From: Xiphophorus maculatus
Lineage: Eukaryota > Chordata > Actinopteri > Cyprinodontiformes > Poeciliidae
Assembly (NCBI RefSeq): GCF_002775205.1
Contig: NC_036458.1
Location: 3,006,560 to 3,070,559 of the forward strand
DNA length: 64,000 bases
Direction of reading: 5' to 3'
Part shown: one piece after another, positions 1-10,126 of the stretch
Layout: every line of letters begins with the position of its first letter
Numbering within the stretch: position 1 is the stretch's first letter
Program-made: the position numbers and the translations under genes
The notes under the pieces: generated by a model
Database searches by the model: none
Told to the model about the DNA's origin: nothing
The model's input: only the letters and a program-made list of their open reading frames with translations

Positions 1-272
1 TTTACATTTGGGCTACCAGCAACCTAAAAACATTTTCCACTTCTTCCTCTCCAGAATCAAACATCAGAGCTATTTTACAACCATCAAAGAACTTTAAGGT
101 GACTCATTAACTGAATGTCCACAACATCTTTTAGATTTTCTTTATGCTAAATATTTTATTAGTAAGGCAGTTTTGCAAGGGTCAGTACAGCTTAATTCAG
201 TAGCAGAAATAATCAAATAAGTAAAATCAATCATCTAGTCTATCTTTCCCTACTGCTGAGAAACACTGAGAA

Positions 273-449
273 CTAAAAAAGGGAACCTTTGAGAGAGACG
301 GACGGAGTTTGGCGTTTCGAACCCCAGACCTGGCCTGATGATGAAGAAGGTGCTGCAGCAGGAGGAAGTTGATCGATGAAGGCCGGGATCTCTGTAGGTC
401 TGATGAGCTTCTTCTCCGCATGGATGGTGAGGTCACACAGGACTTGGTG
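273..449 (-). other. possible terminal coding exon of an unidentified gene
   Basis: On the minus strand a CCAG acceptor at about 450 is followed by an open frame of 58 codons that stops at 273-275. A minus-strand AATAAA lies at 155-160, where a 3' UTR would end. The encoded peptide is proline- and serine-rich after an alkaline start and contains the stretch HAEKKLIRPTEIPAFIDQL. I do not recognise it. A second frame is also open over the same bases, so a chance ORF is quite possible. It could belong with the signal-peptide-like exon at 3461-3513 on the same strand, but no middle exons were found. Confidence 0.2.
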
Positions 450-1740
450 CTGGCAGGAAGGAAGGCACCAGTTCTTCTTCTTTGTCTTTGCCTTTGTCTT
501 CATCTTTGTCTTTGGGGTCTGAACCCAGCTGATGAGAGAAGTGCGATGTGAAGTCACAGGTTGTGGGTCTGACCGGTTGGTCCCCATGCGCAGGACAGTC
601 TCCGGCTCTGTGGCCCCGGCTCTTCTTCAGCTGCAGAGTTCTTTGTCCGTCTCGTTCTTGGCTTGAAGCTGCCTGGAGGATCCATCCAAAGGTTCCTCTT
701 TTGCACCCACCTTTTATTAGGTTTATCCACCTTTTGGTGCGTTTGCATTGGCTAGCACTGTTGCTGTGCTTGTTTCATTGGCTGTCTGCTCAGACAGATG
801 ATCTCATATCCATCACTGTCTTACAGACATTATGTCCTAATATCTGTGCTAATGTCTCAGGGTTGCTCAACCTCCTATGTCCATGGCCTGCACAACCTTT
901 TCTTTGAAACGTTTACGTTGTTCAACAATCTGTTTCCAAATAAAGCGTTGATCATCTCTGCTCTCCTCTTAGTTCCCCTTTTTCCCTTAACCTTTCACCT
1001 TTCACCTACCATCCACCTCCAACATATCAGTGATGTTTAATTGCAGTTACACCTTTTTACACCATTTCAAGCTCAATGTCAAAATCACATTTATAACTTC
1101 TTTAGCTTCTCTGATTTAGCATTCATTTATAATTTTATAACCATAACTTATTAATTATTCTTATTATAATATTAATGTGAGTTATTACAGATGTTTTCTG
1201 AAAAGAAACCAAGAATAATCCATGATTCTAATTATTTGATACCAAAGTTAGTTACTTGTTTTTCTTGTAATGGTTCTCACAAGTTTAAGTATTATTATAA
1301 GTAAACCAATATTAATATAAGTGTTTTACATTGAATCTTATCCAATTACTCAAAATGTTTAGATTTCATTCTTTAACACTTTCTTGCTTTGAAATAAGGA
1401 ATAGTCTCAGCTATTTTTATAAATCTGCAGGCTGGAAACTTACTTCCTCTTCTCTTCCTGTTTCATAACTCTGTCTGTCTGTCTAACTATCTCTCTCTGT
1501 CTGACTGATTTCTTAAGATTAGATAGAAAAAAAAATAGAATTAAAGCAAAGTTTGCAGGAGACCAAAACATCACACAACCAGATTAAATTTATTGATGTT
1601 TAAGTCTACTGTTGGGCCTAGATGTCACTTGTGTGATTAATTTTAAAGATAACTTTATTTATTATTATTGTTAAACTTAAATCTCCAGCATGGGGAAGTA
1701 GGATGATCTCGGTTTCCTTGACAATAGACACAGGATATCC
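450..1740. other. no gene recognised
   Basis: Moderately AT-rich sequence. Short ORFs on both strands are fragmentary and match no family I know. A TCTG-type simple repeat lies near 1470-1500. Confidence 0.5.
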
Positions 1741-1747
1741 GTACACA

Positions 1748-1789
1748 GGAGTCTCGAATGGTGTCTAGGTTGACACCATTCGAGACTCC
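1748..1789. repeat. perfect inverted repeat, 18-bp arms, 6-nt loop
   Basis: The arm GGAGTCTCGAATGGTGTC at 1748-1765 is followed by the loop TAGGTT and its exact reverse complement at 1772-1789. No transposon ends or flanking duplications are visible. Confidence 0.9.
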
Positions 1790-2323
1790 ATCGTGACCCA
1801 TAAGATGGAATCTGATCAGCTGGGAATTTGATCAGTCCTCAACTGATCAGATATCGTCACCATGGATCCAAGTGAGAGCCTGTTGATGTTGTTGAATTTC
1901 CCTTTCATACATTTCCTCACCAGGAAAGTATTGTCCCCTCAGTGATCATCACATTAAAACTCCTGAAGTAAACGTCCATATTCTCATCTGTCCTGTGTTG
2001 TTGTTCCTTGTTTTGTCTTTTGGGGAGACGTATAGAGATACATATTCATTTTGCTGTGTTTGTTTGTGTTGCTAAAGTTGTCGTGAGATGTCTAGATTTT
2101 TTAAATGTGCATCTTGAAAGACGTCAAGCAGATCAGCCCAGCTGGGCAGAACAGACCTTCCTTCAACTGGACCCACGATGGTTCAGCTGGAGCCAGAAGA
2201 TACTTGCTGCTTTCCTGAAGATTCTTAACAGGCTTGAATAAAACCTGCAGAACCTTTATACCCATCTGGTCTACTGGTTGTCCTTATTTGTTGCTTATTT
2301 ATTAGTATAAATGTTTACTAGGG

Positions 2324-2480
2324 CTGAAAAAATTAATCAATTAATCACGACAAATTAACTAATTAATAATAGATTAATTGTTAAATGAAGCATTCAGGTT
2401 ACTTGAAAGAAGAGCAACATACTCAAAGCAGTAATTGAGCTAAAACTGTACAAAAATATATACATTTTGCATTTATATGT
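2324..2480 (+). repeat. dispersed repeat, TAGGGCTGAA family, copy 1
   Basis: Starts with TAGGGCTGAAAAAATTAATC and continues with many ATTAATC/GATTAATT words, then a block containing AAAACTGTACAAAAATATA. The same order of blocks is seen inverted at 4590-4795 and again at 54,972-55,145. This marks an interspersed fish repeat, probably a non-autonomous DNA transposon. Confidence 0.65.
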
Positions 2481-3024
2481 TCGACCAGGAGCTCCTCAAG
2501 TGGCAGTTTCAACTGGTTCAAATTCTGTAAAACTAAATCTCCAATTAAGCACATTTTTCTCTCCAACTATTAAAATGATCAACAGATCAGCCCTACGCTG
2601 TACTGATGTTAGGTCATCAGAAAGTGCTGAGCTTTTCACATGTTGATGTTCCAAATACTTCAATGTGCAGATGCATCCTTGGTTACAGTTGGTCAAGTGT
2701 TCACTAGATCACAGCTTATCATGCAATTTATGCAAGAAAATGTTTATTAACCTATTAAGAAAATGAATTTGTTCGTTTATTAGGATATTTAAATGTATCT
2801 CTAATACTGTATATAAAAGGTTAAAGTAGTTAAATGAGAGATCAGTGAAAAGTGCCAATTTAACACTTGCTTTCTACTGGCTGACAGGTTGCCAGGCGAC
2901 GGTTCTTTTCTGCTCCAAGAGCAAGCAGAAAATGATCTGCAAGCGAGGGGAGAGGTTTACAAGCGGATATTTAGTCCAGGGGGCCGTTTAGGACAAAAAC
3001 TCTCTCACACACTACTAAAGACTC

Positions 3025-3180
3025 ACATACACACACACACACACACACAAAATATTAAAATTGCACATATATACTATTAAATGTCACACACACATAAAAT
3101 TTTTCTCTCTCACACACAAAAGACTAAGATTGGACATATACACTACTAAAATATCACACACACACACAAATACACAAGTA
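3025..3180. repeat. CA-rich simple repeat
   Basis: Interrupted runs of CA/CACT units with short AT-rich interruptions. A further short CA run lies at 3432-3448. Confidence 0.8.
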
Positions 3181-3199
3181 TTAAAAAGTTTTGCGAACC

Positions 3200-3362
3200 A
3201 AAGAAATGAAATCCTGCTTTCAGACTGAAAAAGCTTGCTCTCCAATTATGGCAGAAAATTCCCCCATAGAACCGCAGCAGCTGAAAATGTAATCAATGTT
3301 GCAGTTCTGGTCCCCAGTCGAACCGAGTCTACCGAACTATCCGGTGTGAAAACATCCTAAAA
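3200..3362. repeat. dispersed repeat (GGTGTGAAAACA family)
   Basis: The blocks CTGCTTTCAGACTGAAAA, CCGCAGCAGCTGAAAATGTAA and CGGTGTGAAAACA recur in the same order. The first block also occurs at 9770-9830, and the later blocks at 56,310-56,402. They are probably decayed copies of one DNA-transposon-like family. Confidence 0.5.
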
Positions 3363-3460
3363 CTTTTCTCCACTCTTTAAAAAAAGAGTTTTCCTAAGTA
3401 CATCGCACTCGAGGTTCAACATTCGCTGCAGCACACACACACACACACTGCAGTACTCAC

Positions 3461-3513
3461 CCCAACACCACAACTAGAGACAGAAGCACCGCCACAAACT
3501 TTGGGTTCATCAT
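3461..3513 (-). CDS. orphan exon resembling a signal peptide exon
   Basis: Minus strand: ATGATG at 3508-3513 opens 17 codons, MMNPKFVAVLLSLVVVL plus two bases, and then a consensus GTGAGT donor at 3455-3460 (phase 2). A charged N-terminus followed by a long aliphatic run is what the first exon of a small secreted or membrane protein encodes. A CCAAT box on the same strand lies about 100 bp upstream, near 3610. No second exon could be recognised downstream (lower coordinates), so the product is unknown. It may be a chemokine- or Ig-type gene, a relic, or chance. The strand matches the possible terminal exon at 273-449. Confidence 0.35.
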
Positions 3514-4589
3514 CTTCAGAGAAATCTCTCAGTCCAACAGAGTCGGTTCTGACGCCTCTCCGTCCTAAACTTCAAATCCAGGAGGTTCTGAAAGACGCTC
3601 CTCTTCACGGCCTATTGGAGGTCGTTACGCTTCTCTGGATTCCTGTGTAAAGAGACCAGGAGATCTTCATATCCCGATGACTCGGACAGAGAGTGAACGG
3701 AAAACAAAGAGTGGCGAGAGAGACGGAGAAAAAGAGAGACAGGGAGGAGGTTGGCTGGTAGAGATAGCCAGTAAGAGTCACTCCCTAATACTGTTTGTTA
3801 ATGCCTAGATACACAAAGCATGTGAGGTTCAGTTTTAACGAATTACCTGAATCTTTTTCCAGGTGAAGCCTGGAAAAAAATTCATGCTTCACCTGGTGCA
3901 ACTTGTTTGTCCTCTTAATCATTGATACTCAGGAATGTCCTGCTGGTCTCTTTCTGCCCCTGATGTTATTCTGAAGCCTCATAAATGTCCAGACTGTTAG
4001 CTTAGCAGCTAATAGTCACACCAAAGTGTTAACAAGGAAAAACGAGAACTCTCCATGTAAAAACAGGGCAGACAGAAAAAAGACAGTGTGAGTTAATGAT
4101 AGACTTCTGAAACTGCACTTCTGTGATTCAATCGCCATAAAATACAAAGCAAAGCAAACAGTGTGAACAGGATGTCTAATGTGTACAAACTTAAATCACT
4201 AAATTAACGTTAGTGCTCACCTTAAGCCTGAAGACCACAAAGATTCAGTCCGTTTGACTTTATAATTTTAGTTTGACTTCAGAGCAAACTATACAAAAAG
4301 TCAGATCAGCTCAACATCTGATCAATATATTGATCAGACAAACACTCTGTTCACAATCAGCTGAATTTACAAGAACACAGATAGTCACCCTGTTCCTACA
4401 CACTGCCAGGACTTTAATTATCCCCATTTGGTGTTTATATATTCTGACTTAAAGGCCGTTAAATGCCAATAAATAAGCCTACAGATCAGTGGTTCCCAAT
4501 TGAACAGTTAGCATCAGCTAACAGTTGTAAAATTAAACATAGCTAAAAAGTACAACATGATAAAACTACACCACTCAATTAGAACACAT

Positions 4590-4795
4590 TTAAAGTGTTT
4601 TTTGCAATCCTAAAAGCAAAATGCAGCTGTTTTTGTACAGTTTTGGCTGAATTATTGTTCTAAATATGTTGTTCTTTCAGCAAGTGACTTTTGTTTGAGT
4701 CTGTATAGTCCAGTTAAAGAATAATTGACTACTAAATTAGTTGGCGATTATTAAATAAATCATAATCAATTCGATTAATTGGTTCAGCCCTACTT
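4590..4795 (-). repeat. dispersed repeat, TAGGGCTGAA family, copy 2 (inverted)
   Basis: Reads in reverse complement as TAGGGCTGAACCAATTAATC and continues into the same AACATA and AAAACTGTACAAAAA blocks as the copy at 2324-2480. The two copies face each other across about 2.1 kb. Confidence 0.65.
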
Positions 4796-5794
4796 CACAT
4801 TTATAGAAATATTAAACTTGAAAATTGTCTCAAAATTACAATGTTATCTTTTATCGCTATAATTTCTGGGTCAGTTTGTTGTCCAGTAAAGTTTGCAATC
4901 GTAACAGGCCTAACCACAGAGTTTTTAAATTAGACCAAGTTTTATTCAGATTTTAGTTTATAGATATCTGAACATCATCAGCCTAAATGTAGAAACTGTA
5001 ATCTGGTGGAGCCTCATTTTCTATGCAAAACTTAGTCATACTCGGTTTGATTAGGGAACAAATTTGCAACATTTGTTACATTTTCAGCAGTTGTGGTTTG
5101 CTTTCACCCTGCACTGTGTCAAACAAAACAGTTTGAGAAACCTGTTCCCCTTCTCGCCTGTAGGGGCGCTGCACCAAGAACCACTGAAGGAAACGACATG
5201 AAAGCCTCCAAAGGAGACACTGAGCGCAACTTTATGAAATGTAAACAAAAATGGAGTAGCGTCAGATTTTAGCAGCTGTAGGATTTCTATCTCGTCTTTG
5301 GCTAAAGACTGCTAGCCATTTCTCTTGCTAGCGCTAGTTACATGCGCTCGTTTTGGTTGTATTTACCCAGAATGCATTACTTGGATCAAACATTTCAGGA
5401 AATAGAAACAATTTGGGTAATTCTACCTTTTTATTTGGTTCAAACTTGGTTGAAACAGAACAGTCTCTTTCAGAGGGATCAGGTGGAGCTCGATTTACGT
5501 CCTCCCCTTGTTAACGTTATCTTAGAATAACACCGTTAACAGGATCATAACTATATGTCATAAAGTTTGACAGTTCCAGGTACAAAGTTCAAAAAGGGTG
5601 AGCCAGTTGTAGAACAGGAAGGTCATTATTCGATTAAACAGACGCCTGCAGGGCACAAGTAAAACTAATAGTCAACATACCTAACATGGCATGTTAAAGA
5701 TGTTGTAGATATATAAAAAAAGGAAGAATAAATTACAGCCAAAATAAAAAATTCTTAACTGAAAATTTCTGAGCACCAAAAGTAAAAAACAAAT

Positions 5795-6130
5795 GCTAGA
5801 AAAAACTCAGAAATCTTGAGAAAAAGTTCAACTTTTGAAACTCAGAAATTTTCAAGATTTTTTCTAGAAGATTTCTGAGATTTGTTTGAGAAATTGACAT
5901 TTCTCTAGCAAGTTTTTGACCTTGTTTTGTTCTAGAGAATATTTGATATAAATGTAGAAAAGGAAATGTTTTTCTAGCAAACTTTTTACTTATGAAACTC
6001 AGAAATTCTCCTGCTTTTTCTAGAACATTTTTGAGAATAATCTCCAAACTTTATGGTTTTATAGCATTTTTTTTTACTTTTGATACTCAGAAATTTCCTT
6101 GTTTTTTTCTAGAAAATGTTTGAGTTTTTT
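5795..6130. repeat. degenerate tandem repeat rich in CTCAGAAATTT / TTTTTTCTAGAA
   Basis: Units containing AAACTCAGAAATT and TTTTTCTAGAA recur about every 60-80 bp. Similar words flank the SINE at 9421-9599. No coding content is seen. Confidence 0.6.
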
Positions 6131-6769
6131 GTGGGAAATGTACTCTTCCTTTGTTTTTTTATTTGTTTTAGTTTTCTTTTAATATATACAATTTAAAAAT
6201 AAAATCTAAATGATTTGGGGTGATAATGCTAAGGATTAAAATCCACACTGCGACGTTTATAAATCAGCTGCTTTTTGACCAACAGAAACTGAGAAACAAC
6301 CAGAACCGCAGCTGGTAGAGTGGCTGTTATAATCCCGGTTTCCAGGTTCTGTTTGGTTCCTCAGTTTAAAACAAACATGTGACAAAGTTCTGACCCAAAA
6401 TTGCGCATATTTTCCAGTACTTTTGTGCAACAACGAATGAAATGTGCAACATGAACTCATCCAGTTCTGGTTGCTGCTGCAGATATTTTTACCGTTAAAG
6501 TGTGAAACAGGAAACATTCTGCTCCTAAAGCCAACACGGACCGTCTCCAGGACGACCGACTCAGCACTCCCATAACGGCGGTTAAACTCATTTGAACGTT
6601 CTCTGAAGTCCTTACTGATACGGCCCTGTCACCATGGTAACGGCCATGGCGCAGCAGGAAGTCCTTTAGAGAGCTTTTCAAGATAAAAACAGAAACGGAC
6701 AGAAGTTGCACCAAGAAACATAAAAACTGTCAATGCACGTCTGATTTTCACATCTATTGAACCTCTCAG

Positions 6770-6924
<155 letters not shown>

Positions 6925-6999
6925 GTATGTAACTAAATCCATTATTTCAGGTGTCTAAAATATATGGTTCCCCTCTCATAACTATGGCAACTAAGGAGC

Positions 7000-7700
7000 A
7001 AATGTCACCAAATCCACAGGATTTGTTGTTGATGATGAGAGGAACAAACACAGTTCAAGACTTGCAGGTAAATTAATTTGTTCCCATGTTACGGAGGGGG
7101 AGCAGATTATTTCAGGCCGCTAAAATATCCATTCTCTCCTCTCCTCCCTCCATAACTTTTGGAAATAAAGAGCAACTGTTTCCAAATTCTCAAAAATTGT
7201 TATGTGTGATAGGATGTAGTACACTAGAAATTTCCTTAATCCACTAATCTGTCATATTTTACATTAGAACGGGATTTACCATAAAATCTACACACTCATC
7301 TTTTCAGCAAGTCTTAATTTTTGTGCCCTGCTGTCAGCAGCTTCCTTCCTCTTATATTAGCAATGAAAAATTATAAATACACACAACGTGTTGGAAAACT
7401 GTGCTTGGTGACTGACTTTTATTTCCGTCAGGCTTCAGTGACTAAAGTTGGAAAAAGGCCGATTCTCTTGGCGTTTAAAATAACAACGCAAAACAGCGTA
7501 AAAAGACCTCGTTTATTAATTTATTTTACAATTTTGTAAATAACAGCTGCCGATTAAACTGAATGTTACAACCTTGACATCATTATATGAGATGTTTTTA
7601 CCGAGAAATCGATCAGAAGAAAATGAAAATGGTCAGATTCGCCTTTCTGGCTGCACTGCGCGCTCCCGGCGCGGGGAAAGAGATTTTCACAGGTGAACAG
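7000..7700. other. no gene recognised
   Basis: Contains an 86-codon plus-strand ORF (7587-7847) with a GC-rich patch around 7655-7680. It resembles no family known to me, and half of it lies in the duplicated segment described next. Confidence 0.4.
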
Positions 7701-7712
7701 AATTTCGCACAA

Positions 7713-8210
7713 GACCTGGACTTCACGGAGAGACTCGCTAACTGTGGTGTTCCAGACAAAGAAATGATGGAACCTCCAGGATTAAGATTATTAGACACTT
7801 TTGGTCTGATTATGCTCCTATGTGTTGGAGGCTGTTTGGTTGTATAATCTGAAGGTAAACGAAATATAACAATTCGCCATTGGAGGCGCTCTTGCTGTGC
7901 ACAAGAGAGGTGAGAGAAAACCTGTGAAGAAGAAGAGATGTTCTCGGTTCGAATAAACGTTGCCATGTGCTACTTCCAGTTATCTGCTTGAACATTATTT
8001 TATTTGACCTAGTGTATCATACACAACACTAACCATCCCCACCCCGCTCTTTGACCTGCTGTTAAATCAGCTGATATAAACACCAAAGAAGAAGTCAGAC
8101 ACAAACGAGCACAGGTAGACTCACCTGTCCGCGTCTAGACCTTTGGTTGTTTCTTGTTGAACACAAGCTCCGCCCCTGAAGCCCACCTGATAACGCAGCT
8201 CGGTGGATAA
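7713..8210 (-). other. duplicated promoter/first-exon-like segment, copy 1
   Basis: On the minus strand this segment holds a GC box (reverse complement of CTCCGCCCCT, 8168-8177), then about 45 bp ending in ACAG followed by a consensus GTGAGT donor (8119-8124). This looks like a non-coding first exon. The 180 bp at 8031-8210 and the 30 bp at 7713-7742 both recur at 8984-9190. No downstream exon can be assigned. Confidence 0.4.
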
Positions 8211-8983
8211 GTGCCTTCATCCAGTGCTACGTCACAACCAGAGGCAGGAGGAGGGACTTATCGCTGTCAATCATTACCGTGTGCATGCTGCTCAATACCA
8301 ACATAAAAATATAAAAATATCTATCTTTTAAAGTTTTTTTCATACTTCAAAAGCCTCAATTTGTTTACATTTTATTTTGTAAAAGTTAATGTGATTAATT
8401 TTGCACCTGTTTTACACTTGAAAAGGTATTTTGTGATGTTTAAATTGCAATACAATTTAAGCAAAAAAAATGTTTTCTTATTAAAAATGTAATTCTTTTT
8501 TACTAACATTTTCTCTGATAGATTTCTTTTACTGGCTTTTGAAGCTACTATGCAACTCTGCAACATTCGACTCATTTACTAAAATGATCGTTTACAACAG
8601 GTTTCTACGGTTGTTTTGTTAAACAAAACTACTCACGAATGTTAAAATAGATTATTGATAGAGATATATCTGCTGTGGGTTTAAATTATTACTTTATTCT
8701 GAATCATCTTTAGAATATGATTCTAAGTTTTCCCTGAACTTTTACTGAATTTTTACTATTTATAATAGAAAACTGTCTGTGTAGCAACTGCCACTCCCTG
8801 ATCGAGATTCTAAAGTTCAACTGTTGGAAATCGATTAAATAAATCAACCTCTGTAGTTCAGGGGGAGTTTTCTGTTGCATGGCGCGTCCTGCAGCGGTTG
8901 CCATGGTGCAGCGGCGTAACGTAACTCTGTAAATGATAGCTTTTCACCTTAGCTAAATAAACAACGCCGCTCTCAGGTGGCCT

Positions 8984-9190
8984 GACCTGGACTTCACGGA
9001 GAGACTCGCTAACCATCCCCACCCCGCTCTTTGACCTGCTGTTAAATCAGCTGATATAAACATTGAAGAAGAAGTCAGACACAAACGAGCACAGGTAGAC
9101 TCACCTGTCCGCGTCTAGACTTTTGGTTGTCTCTTGTTGAACACAAGCTCCGCCCCTGAAGCCCACCTGATAACGCAGCTCGGTGAATAA
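8984..9190 (-). repeat. direct duplication of 7713-7742 plus 8034-8210, copy 2
   Basis: The 180 bp at 9011-9190 match 8031-8210 with about six substitutions and no gaps. In this copy the segment is fused directly to the 30-bp block that lies 291 bp further left in copy 1. Both junctions in copy 1 carry the word CTAAC, so copy 2 arose by (or copy 1 escaped) a microhomology deletion. The GTGAGT donor (9099-9104) and GC box are preserved. Confidence 0.8.
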
Positions 9191-9420
9191 ATGGGATTCA
9201 AAAGGGGGGGCAAGCAGTCCAGAGGCGATGCGTCAGTACGTCAGCACGTCAGCGTGTCCGTTACATTGAGTGGCCTTTTTGTTGAGACACAAAGAAACTA
9301 CGACACAGAACTACGGCGGTGCATTGGGGTTATTGTAGATAGAAAAAACGGAGGAGATCATTTCTGCCAAAAAAATAAATAAATCTCAGAAGTTTTGAGA
9401 TTATTTCAGAAAATTTCTGA

Positions 9421-9599
9421 GCGGGCGTAGCTGTTAGCGCGACCCGTATTTGGAGGCCTTGAGTCCTCAACGCGGCCGTCGCGGGTTCGATTCCCGGACC
9501 CGACGACATTTGCCGCATGTCTTCCCCCGTTTCCTGTCAGCCCACTGTCATTTAAGGGACACTAGAGCCAACAAAAGAGCCCCTGGAGGGGTAAAAAAA
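9421..9599 (+). mobile_element. tRNA-derived SINE, copy 1
   Basis: The body starts GCGGGCGTAGCTGTTAGCGC, holds a Pol III B-box GGGTTCGATTCCC at about 9483-9495, a tRNA-unrelated part ending in CCCCTGGAGGGG, and an A-rich tail. A perfect 13-bp target site duplication AGAAAATTTCTGA flanks it (9408-9420 and 9600-9612). The sister copy is at 28,626-28,815. Confidence 0.9.
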
Positions 9600-10126
9600 A
9601 GAAAATTTCTGAACAAAATAAGAACATTTCTGAGTTTTGAAAGGTGAAAGAATGAATATGTAGCTTTTATTGTGAACATTACTCTTCTGAGAACAGCTGA
9701 AGGTACTTGCTTTCGAAATGAAAATGAAAGCAAAAGTCTTAAAAGTTCTGAAAAGAAAGACATGTAATCCTGCTTTCAGACTGAAAATATGGGCTGTCGA
9801 ATTATGGCGGAAACATTCCTCCACAAAGGTCATTATTTGTGTCTCTTTTACTCAGAGAACTCAGTTCCCAAGCAGAGTCCTTCTGGACTAAAAGGAAAAC
9901 CTGCCACCAACAATATTGCATCTACTCTACTTTGAAGAGATTCGTCTGGTCTGGTTTTGGGTGGCAGTTAAGAGGTTAATGCTACATAGTTTATGCTAAC
10001 TTCTCATAGCCACCAGACTTAACACAAGATTTTTTTTAAATGATAAATTAATGAATGTGAGCACATGAAACATGAGCTGCAAACCAAAGTAGAGAAAAAA
10101 ATAACATATCTTTCTTTTAATAGTAA

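Noticed and set aside
2885-2985. Chemokine-like exon on the plus strand (GCQATVLFCSKSKQKMICK)
   Set aside because: The spacing of cysteines and the TVLF/K-x-x-ICK pattern recall a chemokine third exon, but it ends in an unrelated tail, no other exon is seen, and the similarity may be chance.
3025-3180. CRISPR-like array
   Set aside because: These are eukaryotic microsatellites; there are no spacers of constant length and no cas genes.
9421-9510. tRNA gene
   Set aside because: The B-box is good, but the fold is not a clean cloverleaf, the sequence continues into an A-tailed SINE body with target site duplications, and a sister copy exists.
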